A DNA stretch of 64,000 nt, taken from contig NC_083590.1 in NCBI RefSeq assembly GCF_027579695.1, positions 21,901,110 to 21,965,109 on the forward strand, in the 5' to 3' direction. Origin of the DNA: Neoarius graeffei. Taxonomy: Eukaryota; Chordata; Actinopteri; Siluriformes; Ariidae. Positions within the stretch are counted from its first letter, which is position 1; each line of letters starts with the position of its first letter. The notes beneath the pieces were generated by a model. That model did not search any database and was not told the origin of the DNA. It saw only the letters and a list, made by a program, of their open reading frames with translations. The position numbers and the translations under genes were made by a program. Shown piece after piece: positions 10,013 through 20,456 of the stretch.

Positions 10013-11327
10013 GATCAGCAAAAAATGAGATTTTGAATGGATAAATGCATGTTTTCTTCAAATCATTTTTTTGAAAAATGAATTAGCATTGGAAAGGCTA
10101 ATGACACCCCAATCATGGAATCACCCAGATATCCAGATATCAGGATTTCCTCATAGGTCCGTTCCAGATATTCATCTGCCCCTTTTGTTCTCTCTCTCCC
10201 TCGCTCCGACCACCCACCATGCCGTCCATCAGCGTGCTTTCCAGCTGTGGCCTGGCCGTGGCCCGTTTGTGTTACTTTGTTTCCATGTGGCTGAGGTCTT
10301 TCTCCTCACTCTCTCTCCTCGACAATGGCACAAAAGCGCTGGCCTTTGTGCCTGGTGCAGGTGTCCAGGGCATGAAAGGAGCCCAAGCTGAGCACTGCAT
10401 TCACTCAAACACCCACCTGTGGCAGACGCCAGGCCCACATGACTCACCACGCACGACGGCCTGCGTTACAAAGAGCAAAGGCTTCATTACTGATGACCGT
10501 GTGGGTGGAATTCATTCATTAAACTCACATACATGCATAATTCTGGGGAGCTGCATTTGGCTAACCGGAGTGTGTGATAATAAAAGACACAGTAGGCTGC
10601 ATGTGCAAAAATATTGGAATATACTGTTTTTTTCCGACTGAACAAAAGGCTTGTGCGATAAATGTCGGGTGGGTAGTGGGACGTGTCCCAATCCAAACGA
10701 CAGACTGCAGTAATCTAAACAGCCCTCGAACAGACAAAATAGTTGTTTTAAAGAGTAAAAAAAGGGCAGGTCATGTGATCGGGGTGTGCTGTTTCTAGGC
10801 AATGTGGCCGGTTTGGAGGCAGCGAACACTCTGAAGACAGTCGAGATATAAAGCCACTAACCTTTTAAACATCACGCGGCAATCAGCTGTTTGAACCTGT
10901 GTCAGGGTTTCACACATTAACAGCGCAGACGGATACGGATACAGATACGGATCATAACTGAGGCGTGACAGCGAGTTTAAATCACAGATTTCAAACGGTT
11001 CATCGATGCCAGAATTTCGATGTGGTTTTAGACCTGTGATAAAAATATGTCACCCAAGATTCAGAACAATGTAAACAGCTTTTAATTTGTTGACTGGAAT
11101 GACGTATGATGATTAGGGTTCAGACGTTTGAATATCCTGGGATTTGAGATCTTCAATTTGGTTTGTGTTTTTAATTCTAATATAATGTGAATGCAAATAT
11201 AGTAAAATTCAGATTTGTAAATGACTGCCCTTTCAAGATCTGTGTTGAATGTCATAATACAGACTGTGAAGTGCTCTGTGATTATTAATGAGGCCTCTGA
11301 CTTTGTGAATGTTAAACCTCTTCTTTT

Positions 11328-11329
<2 letters not shown>
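10013..11329. other. Unique sequence; possible regulatory DNA at 10,160-10,600
   Basis: No exon-like frame. The part 10,160-10,600 is GC-richer and repeat-free (gctgtggcctggccgtggcc, cattactgatgaccgtgtgg) and could be conserved non-coding DNA, untested. Confidence 0.3.

Positions 11330-11358
<29 letters not shown>
11330..11358. repeat. (AAT)n microsatellite
   Basis: About nine AAT units. Confidence 0.9.
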
Positions 11359-11359
<1 letters not shown>

Positions 11360-11418
11360 CTTTCTAAAATATCTGTTCAGTCAAGTCATGTGGGTTTTAT
11401 TGTCATTCCTCTATTTAA

Positions 11419-11867
11419 CAGTTATTCCATGAGATGGAATGGAATAACTGCTTTATTCTATCCACATTCACTGGATTTTAAGAAACAGAGCATTTTTATT
11501 TTCTGCAAATTCGATAAATAAAAACTTTACACAAAAAGTCCGTCAAAATCATTTCTGCTTAGAATGTAAACAAACAGGAGCAATTTGTGAAAGATGCGAT
11601 GATAAAAATAATAATTGTTGAAAAATTATTTTAGAAAAAGATACGTTCTTACCATCAAATACTTTTAGTTCATACTTTGTCACTTTTTTTTTGTATTTTT
11701 GGGGTTTTGTTTTCGAGTAGAGTTTTTATTTCATCCTCGGTTGTTTCAGCAACACGCTCCGCCATTTTGTTTTTCTCTACTCACGGTATATGAGCTGATA
11801 GCCTAGTCGTAGAGTAGCCAATCAGAGTGCGCAATTGCTCATATCCAGTGAGTGTGGATAGAATAAG
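11419..11867 (-). mobile_element. Exon-bearing TIR repeat, copy B (reverse), short hairpin form
   Basis: Reverse-orientation relative of copy A. The inner inverted ends are at 11452-11477 and 11843-11867 (attctatccacattcactgg and its near complement). The outer hairpin is reduced to a 32-bp palindrome, cagttattccat..atggaataactg (11419-11450), where copies C and D have a loop of about 100 bp. Confidence 0.75.
11653..11765 (-). pseudogene. Remnant DUF3504-like first exon, copy B
   Basis: The ATG lies at 11763-11765 on the minus strand and the GTAAG donor just below 11653. The upstream CCAAT-like sequence (ctctgattggct, minus strand) is kept. The N-terminal MAERVAE..EDEIKTL coding is recognisable. 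No recombinase domain follows. See copy A for the reasoning. Confidence 0.45.
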
Positions 11868-12274
11868 AAGATATTTTCACTTTATATCAACTCATATATT
11901 GTGATGTATTTTGATCCTCTATCGGACTGTATGTCGATGTTGTGCTCATATTAATAAGACGAGCAACTACTTTGACCTTCTGAGAGTTTAGACGTCTAAA
12001 AATCTCAGTACTGATGGAGTTTCTGTGTCCTCAGTTTAGCCGGGCCTGATTTTGTTTAACTCCAGTCCCCTTGATTATTGTCAGTGCGCTTTCTTTGCAT
12101 GTCATTTACCTGATGCAATCACCCGTAGTGAGTTACTTTCCGAAGGGATTTTCGAACTTGAGGTGTCTAATTATTGCTGTTGCTATCCTGGGACTGGAGT
12201 CCTCTCACTGGGAGACCTGAGGTGTAAAAGCCTGAGGTGTTTGTGATCTCGACGTGTCTCAGAGGACCAGCCCA
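11868..12274. other. No gene seen
   Basis: AT-rich sequence after copy B; the first 120 bp may be an extension of that repeat family, but only one copy is visible here. Confidence 0.35.
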
Positions 12275-12278
12275 TGAG

Positions 12279-12316
<38 letters not shown>
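12275..12316. repeat. (GA)n microsatellite
   Basis: About 20 GA units. A (GT)n run follows at 12,450-12,472. Confidence 0.95.
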
Positions 12317-12319
<3 letters not shown>

Positions 12320-12539
12320 ATTTAAATCGTGTTTAATGAAATGAACTGGCTGATTTGACTTTCTGCACTTCCTCGAGAAATGTCCTACTCAGAGATATTT
12401 GTATGTTTCTCTACACTTGCTGCTTGGTTTTCTTTCAGAAAGGGAGAAAATGTGTGTGTGTGTGTGTGTGTGCGCCCCATCCCCCTCGTCAAACCCCCTC
12501 CTCTTCCCTTCCCCCGCCAGCCAGGCTGTTTTTCCTCGC

Positions 12540-13020
12540 TAATTGCGGTCTGCTGGAGTCACCTCAGAGTCGGGCTCAAAGGGGATCGCGATCATGTTGC
12601 ACTGGGGCCGTTAAACACGTTGTTCAAAGCAACAGTTAGCCTCGCAATTTGACATTATTCAGGATTATAAAGTGCTCTGTAATTATGCCGGATCAAATGA
12701 AATTTGTTTTAACAATTAACGCTGATGGGGAATTTGTCTCCGTGCGGCGCTTTGACGATGGCCCGGGTCTGCGCTTTCATTTATTTCAATTTCATCTTTT
12801 GACATGAATATGGATTTCTTTCTCTTTTTTTTTTGCGCTCGGCTTGTAAATCAATCTTGATTCGGTCGTTGTGATTCGCCCGGCTCCCGGCCTTCCTGCA
12901 TCAACCTGAATTAGCTGGCCTGCACTGTCTCACCGAACAATTAGTTGTATTAAGAGTGAAAGCTTTAATCAATGCCTGGCCTGGCCCCTCGCTGCGCCCT
13001 GGAGCTGATTGGAGCTTCTG
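12540..13020. promoter_or_regulatory. Candidate conserved enhancer-like block upstream of jarid2
   Basis: Repeat-free sequence of nearly 500 bp containing ttaacaattaacgctgat, gtaaatcaatcttgattcgg, caacctgaattagctggcct, gaacaattagttgtattaag and gaaagctttaatcaatgcct. These are many ATTA/TAAT cores, with no coding frame. This style is typical of deeply conserved developmental enhancers. Position about 16 kb upstream of the jarid2 exon fits such a role. Not tested by alignment. Confidence 0.4.
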
Positions 13021-13188
13021 CAGCCTACACACACACATACACACATATGCATACACGTACACACACTGGCACTTAAAGTGGCTCAGTAAAACAGGCCTGT
13101 GCAGCATCACAGCAGGAAACATAGACGAAGGGAAATGCACAGCTGTAAAGGCGTAATGTGCAACCAACAGGCTCCTGGTAGCCTCCCT

Positions 13189-13190
<2 letters not shown>

Positions 13191-13241
<51 letters not shown>
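13191..13241. repeat. (GT)n microsatellite
   Basis: About 25 GT units, with a (CA)n run close by at 13,321-13,343. Confidence 0.95.
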
Positions 13242-13242
<1 letters not shown>

Positions 13243-13380
13243 CTATATGAGTGTGTATGAAGGGCTTTGTGTTTCCTCTGGGCTTAAATGTCACTCACAG
13301 CACAGTCTGTGTTGCAGAATGCACACACACACACACACACACAAATCTGTGGCATTGGTGGTCCTCGGAAAATAAGTCAA

Positions 13381-14068
13381 ATGTGCTAAAAAGCCAGCAG
13401 CTGGAACTAATTTAATAAGCCACAGGCAGATATGTTATAGCGTAAACGTTTAGTAGGCATTTAAATTACACTTATTGCTTAATTGTATAATTTGTATACA
13501 ATTATATGCCATGAAGCTGCAAAACAAAGACCTTGAATTAGCTTTGATGAGATCTTCATTCATTCTCTGCCGTAAAAGGGATTTGCTTGTAAAAAAAAAA
13601 AAACCAGTAAGCAAATAAATAACTAAAACAAACTCCTGTGCAGAACGGATAAACAAAAATCCCCTTCGGTGTAGACCACAGGCAGCTCGATCTCCTCAGC
13701 AGCCCTTTAAATATGACATGAGATTTTATACAAAAACAACAGGACTAAAACCCCTGAAATGGACAAGAGAACTGAAAAACACACCCAGTATTTAGGTTCG
13801 AAGAAATTAAACATGCCTCCAGCTGGGAACATCTATAACGCAACATCTAGCTGAATGTTGTATTGGTGTTGCGAAGCTGTTGGACGGAAATAGAAAGAGC
13901 CTTATTAGTAGCAGTAGTGTGATTATTATACTCTATGTGTCGAGTCAGTTTGCCTTCAACATGCACAAGTGACAGAATGGTGGCTATAACATGACAAGGA
14001 CTGGAACAACAACAACAAATCAACCTTCTATGCAAAAACACTACCCTGACATCCCAAATAAAACTTTT
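13381..14068. other. No gene seen
   Basis: AT-rich unique sequence; no repeat or exon identified. Confidence 0.45.
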
Positions 14069-14091
14069 TATTCCAGCCACATTCACTGGAT

Positions 14092-14460
14092 GCGGCACGG
14101 TGGTGTAGTGGTTAGCGCTGTCGCCTCACAGCAAGAAGGTCCGGGTTCGAGCCCCGTGGCCGGCGAGGGCCTTTCTGTGTGGAGTTTGCATGTCCTCCCC
14201 GTGTCCGCGTGGGTTTCCTCCGGGTGCTCCGGTTTCCCCCAAAGACATGCAGGTTAGGTTAACTGGTGACTCTAAATTGACCGTAGGTGTGAATGTGAGT
14301 GTGAATGGTTGTCTGTGTCTATGTGTCAGCCCTGTGATGACCTGGCGACTTGTCCAGGGTGTACCCCGCCTTTCGCCCGTAGTCAGCTGGGATAGGCTCC
14401 AGCTTGCCTGCGACCCTGTAGAACAGGATAAAGCGGCTACAGATAATGAGATGAGATGAG
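14092..14460 (+). mobile_element. SINE S1 inserted in copy C, 13-bp TSD
   Basis: Full head, body and GATGAG tail. Identical flanks acattcactggat occur at 14079-14091 and 14461-14473, which is part of the host element's own inverted end. It lacks a short 'ccacagt' segment in the body (ggtttcccccaaagacatgc). Confidence 0.95.
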
Positions 14461-14550
14461 ACATTCACTGGATATGAGCAATCGTGCACTCTGATTGGCT
14501 GCTCTACTACTAGGATATCAGCTCATATACCGTGAGTAGAGAAAAACAAA

Positions 14551-14654
14551 ATGGCAGCGTGTGTTGCTGAAGCAACCGAGGACGAAATAAAAAACTCTAC
14601 TCGAAAACAAACCCCCAAAAAAAGCAACAAAATATGGAATAAAAGTATTTGATG
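14551..14654 (+). pseudogene. Remnant DUF3504-like first exon, copy C
   Basis: ATG at 14551 and GTAAGA donor at 14655. The start reads MAACVAEATEDEIKNST, showing a one-base insertion relative to copy A. No downstream domain. Confidence 0.45.
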
Positions 14655-14757
14655 GTAAGAACTTTTTTTATTTTTCAAGAATTATTATTTTAGCATTTTT
14701 CACAAATTGCGACTGTCATTTCGCCGGTTTGTTTACATTCTAAGTGGAAATGATTTT

Positions 14758-14965
14758 ATTCTTTAAATTCGTTTCTTAAGACAAGGATTTTTTAAGATGT
14801 TACTTTGACAGTTTCGGCGATAAACTTCCGCCTTCTTCAAAACAGTCACCAGATGTCGAGTGGTGATGTGCCTTATCAGCTGATGTTACTCTAAGGAGGC
14901 GTGAACGTCCCGCCCAATTTAAAGAATAGTTTCAATAGGTAGACATAATGAACTTTCACTACATA
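14758..14965. mobile_element. Short insertion with 13-bp TSD, Penelope-like tail suspected
   Basis: Flanked by identical tggaaatgatttt at 14745-14757 and 14966-14978; copies A and D have uninterrupted sequence here. The insert contains 'gacagtttcggcgataaact' and 'cttccgccttcttcaaaaca'. That combination (on the minus strand, GAAGAAGGCGGAAG then GCCGAAAC) resembles the degenerate hammerhead-ribozyme region of Penelope-like elements. The class is inference; the insertion itself is clear. Confidence 0.6.
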
Positions 14966-15196
14966 TGGAAATGATTTTGTCAGACATTTTAGATAAAGTT
15001 TTTTATTCATCGAATTTACAAAAAATAAAAATGCTCTGTTTCTCAAAATCCAGTGAATGTGGATAGAATAAAACAGTTATTCCACTCAATCTCGTCGTAC
15101 ATGGATTATAACCAACTCAGAGCTACAGGCCTCATTGGCTATCAGCTCATGTACGACTCAATTTCATGGAATGACTGTTAAATAGATCCACTACTA

Positions 15197-15500
15197 ACTG
15201 TGAGTTGGCCTAGTGGTTAGCATGTCCGCCTCTCGACTGGGAGATTGCAAGTTCTACTCGCGGTCGGGTAATACCATCTAGCAAGGCATGCTGCAATACA
15301 GATGCGAGTGGGGAAGTCAAACTCTTGCGGTTACCAGAGGACCAGCCCCCCACTGTAACCCTAGCTGTATAGGCGAGAAGCCGAGGGCTATGGAAATGGA
15401 GATTGGCACCGCACCCATACACCTTAAAGAGTTGGTTAGTACTGGGACAGGAGACTGCCTGGGAAGACAGGCAGTCTGGTGTGAGAGGGACTTTGACTTG
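15197..15500 (+). mobile_element. tRNA-headed SINE (family S3) with TSD
   Basis: Head 'gagttggcctagtggttagc' with 'gcctctcgactgggagattg', then a body 'cagaggaccagccccccact' and 'gggacaggagactgcctggg'. Flanks agatccactacta (15184-15196) and agatccactccta (15501-15513) form a 13-bp TSD with one mismatch. A second copy is at 16,190. Confidence 0.85.
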
Positions 15501-15540
15501 AGATCCACTCCTAGATCTGAAACTTATTATTAGGAGTAGG

Positions 15541-15842
15541 CAGTAGTAAGAGGCAGCCATGGCTTGAAGCATAGAGAAGCAGCCTTGGGCCCAAAGGGTC
15601 ACTGGTTCAATTCCTGAGACGAGCAGGAAAAATGTGAGGGGAGTTGAGTGAATGAACAGCACTTTCCCCTCCATCTGTATCATGGCTTAAATGCTTTTGA
15701 GCAAGGCACCAAACTGTTCTCTGGTTGCTGGAATAGCTGTCCACTGCTATGTGTATGTGTTCACTACTTCAGATGGGTTAAATGCAGAGGATATACATGT
15801 GACAAACAAAGGCTTCTTCTGATTATTATTATTATTATTATT
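15541..15842 (+). mobile_element. SINE S2 with (ATT)n tail
   Basis: Head 'gccatggcttgaagcataga', B-box-like ggttcaattcc, the 'gagcaaggcaccaaactgtt' motif and 'cacttcagatgggttaaatg'. It ends in a (ATT)n run at 15,819-15,842. More diverged than the S1 copies. Confidence 0.65.
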
Positions 15843-16189
15843 ACCACCTCAGCACTGTGAATTCTTGGTCAGAAGGTGTTGATTAATTTCCTATAACAGC
15901 AGCTCTGCTCCAAAGCTGGACTTTAAATTGGTTTTGTGTTTGAATAAATCTACGAATGTGTGTATCTCAGACAGACGCTCTATGATGGGCTGGTATTCCT
16001 GGGATAGGCCTTATCCTATGCTTTTAGTAAAAAGGGTCAAATCAAGAACCCCTAAAGGAGTTGTTGTTGTTGTTCTTCAAGAGGAACCTCTAAAGCTTTT
16101 ATGCTGAACCCTGTAACAGAGTGTTTTGTGACCAGAAAGGATCTGAACCATTTTAGGACCCATATTTATCCAATGGACCGCGAGTTGGC

Positions 16190-16594
16190 CTAGTGGTTAG
16201 CGTGTCTGCCTCTCGACTGGGAGATCGTGAGTTCTACTCGTGGTCAGGTCATACCAAAGACCATCGTAAAAATGGTACTGACTACCGTCTGGCAAGGCAC
16301 GCTGCAATCACAAGTTCTACTCGTGGTCAGGTCATACCAAAGACCATCATAAAAATGGTACCTACTCCCGTCTGGCAAGGCACGCTGCAATACAGATGCA
16401 AGTGGGGAAGTTAAACTCTCATGGTTACCAGAGGACCAGCCCCCCACTGTAACCCTAGCTGTATAGGCAAGAGGCCAAGGGCTATGGAAATGGAGATCAG
16501 TGTCGCACCCATACACCTGAAAGAGTTGGTTAGTACTGGGACAGAAGACTGCCTGGGAAGACCAGGTTCTGGTGTGAGAGGGACTTTGACTTTG
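16190..16594 (+). mobile_element. SINE S3 with internal tandem duplication and 16-bp TSD
   Basis: Same family as 15,197. The segment 'caagttctactcgtggtcag...tctggcaaggcacgctgcaat' appears twice in tandem (about 16,228-16,309 and 16,310-16,391), lengthening the copy to 405 bp. Flanks atttatccaatggacc (16174-16189) and atttatccagtggacc (16595-16610) are a 16-bp TSD with one mismatch. Confidence 0.88.
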
Positions 16595-16639
16595 ATTTAT
16601 CCAGTGGACCCTTCAGGAACCCTTGAAGAACCTTCTTAT

Positions 16640-17812
16640 CTCATAAACATACCATTTCCGTTTCCAGTTGAGAGTACGTCATGCACATTCTGGCTACCAT
16701 GTCTCACCGGAGCTTTTTATTTTATTTTCTCTCTTTTTTTTTATTGTGTTTGTGTAGTTTGATGTTTGTTTGAGTGTTTTTGTCCACCGGTTGTGGTGTA
16801 ATTCCGGACCCAGTTTTGGGCGTCGGTTCCCTCCAGGCCTTGGTTCGCCGTGGGTGATGCCTGTGCTCCTAGCTATGGACTGCAGTGAGCTCGTTGCTCA
16901 TTTTAACATCGTGGTTGTCCAGCCCTCTGTGCAGCAGTGCTTTAGTGCTTGGCGTGATCTTCCAAGCAATGTTGCTTGGTGGCGTTGTGGCGGTTTGGGA
17001 CATACCAGTGCTCTGCGTGGCGGTGCATCTGTGCTCGCTTTTGCCCCTTTTCCACCAAAGCAGTTCCAGGGCTGGTTCGGGGCCAGTGCTTAGTTTGGAA
17101 CCAGGTTTTCTGTTTCCACTGACAAAGAACTGGCTCTGGGGCCAGAAAAAACGGTTCCAGGCTAGCACCAACTCTCTGCTGGGCCAGAGGAAAGAACCGC
17201 TTATGTCAGCGGGGGGGCGGAGTTGTTAAGACCAACAACAATAACAAGACCGCGAAAGATCGCCATTTTTAAGCGACGAGAAGCAGCAGCTGTACAAACG
17301 CGAAGTCATCCATTATAATTATTGTTGTTGTTGCTGCTGCTGCTGCTTCTGTGTTGCTTTTGCTTTGATATTCGCGCCAAGGTTTATGCAAACGTAGTGA
17401 CATAACTGACGTATACAGCGATGTAATGACATATACAGTGACGTAATGACGTGGCTCCGCGAGCTATAGAAAAGCAAACTGGTTCTCAGCTGGCTCGCAA
17501 GTTGAACGAGTTGTGAACCAGCACCAGCACTGGCCCCGAACCAGCCCTGGAACTGATTTGGTGAAAAAGGGGTATTTGTGGATCCATGGCATGGTGTTCC
17601 AAGTGATGTTGCCCAGTACCGTCGCAGTGGCTGTGCTGGCTGTGTGGGCCTTGTTTTCGTGCACCTTTTGGTAGGACTGTGGCTGCTACACCATTGGAAT
17701 GACATCCTGAACTCTATTTGGTGGACTTTTATTTCTCTCCCTATAATTGTAAAGTGACCTTGGGTTTTGAGAAAGGCACTATATAAATTGAACTTATTAT
17801 TATTATTATTAT
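16640..17812 (+). mobile_element. Retroposon with (ATT)n tail, split by a MITE
   Basis: The left part (16,640-17,042) and right part (17,574-17,812) read as one dispersed repeat: 'cttggcgtgatcttccaagc' and later 'catggtgttccaagtgatgt', then a tail 'aattgtaaagtgaccttggg' and 'ggcactatataaatt' plus (ATT)n. The tail form is that of fish LINE/SINE 3' ends. The middle is a later TIR insertion. The short ORFs have no recognisable domain. Confidence 0.6.
17043..17573 (-). mobile_element. MITE with GCCCCTTTTCCACCAAA-type ends
   Basis: Ends gccccttttccaccaaa (17043-17059) and tttggtgaaaaaggggt (17557-17573) are near-perfect inverted repeats, followed inwards by 'gcagttccagggctggttcg' and its inverted partner. 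A long subterminal inverted repeat of about 45 bp results. The same family in reverse orientation is at 50,091-51,709. A short minus-strand frame MDDFAFVQLLLLVA is shared by both copies. It may be a leftover transposon exon. Confidence 0.75.
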
Positions 17813-17873
17813 TTCAGATTGTTCAATAATGTGATTACTGAAGATAAATAAAAGTGACAGGTTTTACTCCAGG

Positions 17874-18251
17874 GCGGCACGGTGGTGTAGTGGTTAGCGC
17901 TGTCACCTCACAGCAAGAAGGTCCGGGTTTGAGCCCCGTGGCCGACGAGGGCCTTTCTGTGCGGAGTTTGCATGTTCTCCCCGTGTCTGCGTGGGTTTCC
18001 TCCGGGTGCTCCGGTTTCCCCCACAGTCCAAAGACATGCAGGTTAGGTTAACTGGTGACTCTAAATTGACCGTAGGTGTGAATGTGAGTGTGAATGGTTG
18101 TCTGTGTCTATGTGTCAACCCTGTGATGACCTGGCGACTTGTCCAGGGTGTACCCCGCCTTTCGCCCGTAGTCAGCTGGGATAGGCTCCAGCTTGCCTGC
18201 GACCCTGTAGAACAGGATAAAGCGGCTAGAGATAATGAGATGAGATGAGAT

Positions 18252-18256
<5 letters not shown>
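17874..18256 (+). mobile_element. SINE S1, near full length
   Basis: Complete A box, B box (gggtttgagcccc), body and a (GATGA)n tail that runs straight into an (AT)n run and then the foldback element at 18,287. Confidence 0.92.
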
Positions 18257-18286
<30 letters not shown>

Positions 18287-18289
<3 letters not shown>

Positions 18290-18886
18290 TGATTCCACGC
18301 TTATGGGTACTGAAATGGGTACATGAACTTATTTTTAAAAATTCACCTAAAACCATTTTTTTTTTTACCATCAGGTCACAAAACATGTAATCTTTAATGA
18401 ATGATATGTTAAAAGATAACTTTAATTTTCTGAGATGTAATAAAAACATATTTATATGCCAAAGTCAGAACGTAACAGAAGTGTTGTGGACATATATATT
18501 CTCAATTTTAACAATGTAGAATTACTTTTTGAAACATAGGAAGGTGATGTTTTAGCAAATATAATTAATAAACATGTGTAGTAGAATAAACATACACATT
18601 CTTTCAATAAGATTAACATGGTATATAGCTAGATTGTAATTAATTTGTAACAGACGCGAGATGGACAATCGTAACAGAAGTAATGTAACAGACATCATTT
18701 TGGAACTCATAGGCTTGACTTTGGCATATAAATATGTTTTTATTACATCTCAGAAAATTAAAGTTATCTTTTAACATATCATTCATTAAAGATTACAGGT
18801 TTTGTGACCTGATGGTAAAAAAAGAAATGGTTTTAGGTGAATAAGTTCATGTCCCCATTTCAGTACCCATAAGCGTGGAATCACTC
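18287..18886. mobile_element. 600-bp foldback/MITE with about 180-bp arms
   Basis: The left arm starts gagtgattccacgcttatgg (18287). The right arm ends in ccataagcgtggaatcactc (18886). The inverted arms remain alignable for about 180 bp each (to about 18,471 and from about 18,713), including 'acctgatggtaaaaa' and 'tgccaaagtca' motifs with few differences. The core of about 240 bp holds several 'gtaacaga' motifs. The element lies between (AT)n runs, so a TA target is plausible but the TSD cannot be defined. No transposase frame. Confidence 0.85.
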
Positions 18887-18959
18887 ATATATACATATAA
18901 TTTGATTAAGGAAAAGAAAACAATGCTAAAGTTGTTAGGATCCAACTCTTAGAGCTTAG

Positions 18960-19400
18960 AACTCAGACTGAAATTCACTTCCATCAAACATGGCGCTCTG
19001 CCCTCCGGCCTCCTCCACCAGCAGCTGGTCCGAATGCAGCCCTTAACCATTATGAGGAAATGAGCAGGAAGTGTGTGCAGGCGAGCAGACCGCTTAGGTT
19101 ACGCTCTTCCTCCACCAGCTTGCTCTCGCCGGGTATCTGGTCTCACTTTAGAGCCAAAATGAACGGAACTGCTCCTCTATAATTGCCTTCTCTCCTGCAG
19201 TTTATTATCGATCGAACAAGCCAGAGCTCAGCCGACACCGTTAAACGCGTTCCGTTTGGCTTTTACAGGGCCGACAATTTAACGGGATACACGATATCTT
19301 GGCAACACTGTGCAGCAATTAAATTATTCATCTTTAAGTTATTGATCTGCCCTGATCCCTGTTCATCGAACTCACGGCCAGCTCGACTTTGATCCTGCCC
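18960..19400. promoter_or_regulatory. Candidate conserved enhancer-like block
   Basis: Repeat-free, moderately GC-rich sequence between transposons: cagcccttaaccattatgag, cctctataattgccttctct, cagtttattatcgatcgaac, agcaattaaattattcatct. It has several ATTA cores and no splice-bounded frame. About 9.5 kb upstream of the jarid2 exon. Its non-repetitive texture is the only evidence. Confidence 0.4.
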
Positions 19401-19639
19401 CTGTGGAGGCCAAAACCTGCAGCATGGAAACCTTTTAGTCCAGGCGAAGGGTCTGCATATTACCTGATCACTGCAATATAGTGCATGTCACCACCTCACA
19501 TATCTGAATCTGAAATATCAGCATGTTTAGCATAAAGGTAAACCTCAGTTAATTACATTAAGCCATTTTGCTAACCATTAGCAAAAACTGAGTAGAGCGG
19601 TGCCAAGCCGTTTCAGCATTTCTCACTGTGTTTAGCCTA

Positions 19640-20011
19640 CTGATGAGAATGAGGTGGGATATACTGTATTAGGCAGCAAGAGAACAGTCAGTTCTTGAAA
19701 TTTATGTGTTGGAAGCAGGACAAATGAGCAAGTGTAAGGATCTGAGCGACTTTGACAAATTGTGATGGCAAGATGACTGGGTCTGAGCATCTCCAAAATG
19801 GCTATTTTGTGGGGTGCTCCTGGTATGCAGTGGTTAGTACCGAACAAAAGTGATCCAAGGAAGGACAACCGGTGAACTGGAGACAGGGTCATGTGTGTCT
19901 ATGGCTCATTGATTTGCATAGGGCACAAAGGCTAGCCCATATGGTCTAATCCCACAGAAGAGCTACTGTAGTACAAACTGGTGAAAAAGTTAATGCTGGC
20001 TAAAACAGAAA
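19640..20011 (+). pseudogene. Tc1-like transposase N-terminal fragment
   Basis: Translation gives MSKCKDLSDFDK, then, with frame changes, segments matching the Tc1-like pattern '..LSEFDKGQIVMARRLGQSISKTA', 'WSKEGQPVNRRQGH' and 'LIDARGERRLAR'. This is the paired-like helix-turn-helix part. The upstream 'gatgagaatgaggtgggata' is also typical of such elements. Several deletions and stops are present. The catalytic DDE domain is absent: the fragment ends at about 20,011 where SINE sequence begins. Confidence 0.75.
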
Positions 20012-20022
20012 AGTGTCAGCAT

Positions 20023-20394
20023 CCATCCATTATCCGTAACCGCTTATCCTTGTGTCAGGTCATAGGCAAGCTGGAGCCTATCCCAGCTGACTATGGGTGA
20101 GAGGCGGGGTACACCCTGGACAAGTCACCAGATCATCGCAGGGCTGACACACAGAGACAAACAACCATTCACACTCACACCTACGGTCAATTTAGAGCCA
20201 CCAATTAGCCTAACCTGCATGTTTTTGGACTATGGGGGAAACCGGAGTACCCAGAGGAAACCCATGCAGATACGGGGAGAACATGCAAAGTCCACACAGA
20301 AAGGCCCTCCTTGGCCACAGGGCTCGAACCCGGACCTTCTTGCTGTGAGGCGACAGCGCTAACCACCGTGCCGCCCCACACCACCGTGCCGCCC
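20023..20394 (-). mobile_element. SINE S1, older subfamily (catccattatccg tail)
   Basis: Reverse copy with the tail 'catccatccattatccgtaa' in place of (CTCAT)n. The head end is duplicated: 'accaccgtgccgccc' appears twice (about 20,362-20,377 and 20,380-20,394). Confidence 0.88.
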
Positions 20395-20456
20395 TGATAA
20401 CGGAATTAATTCTGTAAATATTCATATTGATTTTCACATTTTCTCTGTCGTAAAAG

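Larger units (their letters stand above)
14069..15180 (+). mobile_element. Exon-bearing TIR repeat, copy C, with two nested insertions
   Basis: Same family as copy A. The left end (ttccagccacattcactgga) is split by a SINE. The right inner end is at 15049-15074. The outer hairpin is complete: arms 15072-15103 and 15148-15180 (cagttattccactcaatctc against its near complement). A 208-bp insertion sits at 14758-14965. Without the insertions the copy would be about 520 bp. Confidence 0.8.

Noticed and set aside
16885..17229. 114-codon frame as a host gene
   Set aside because: Crosses the boundary between a retroposon and an inserted MITE, so it is a chance fusion.
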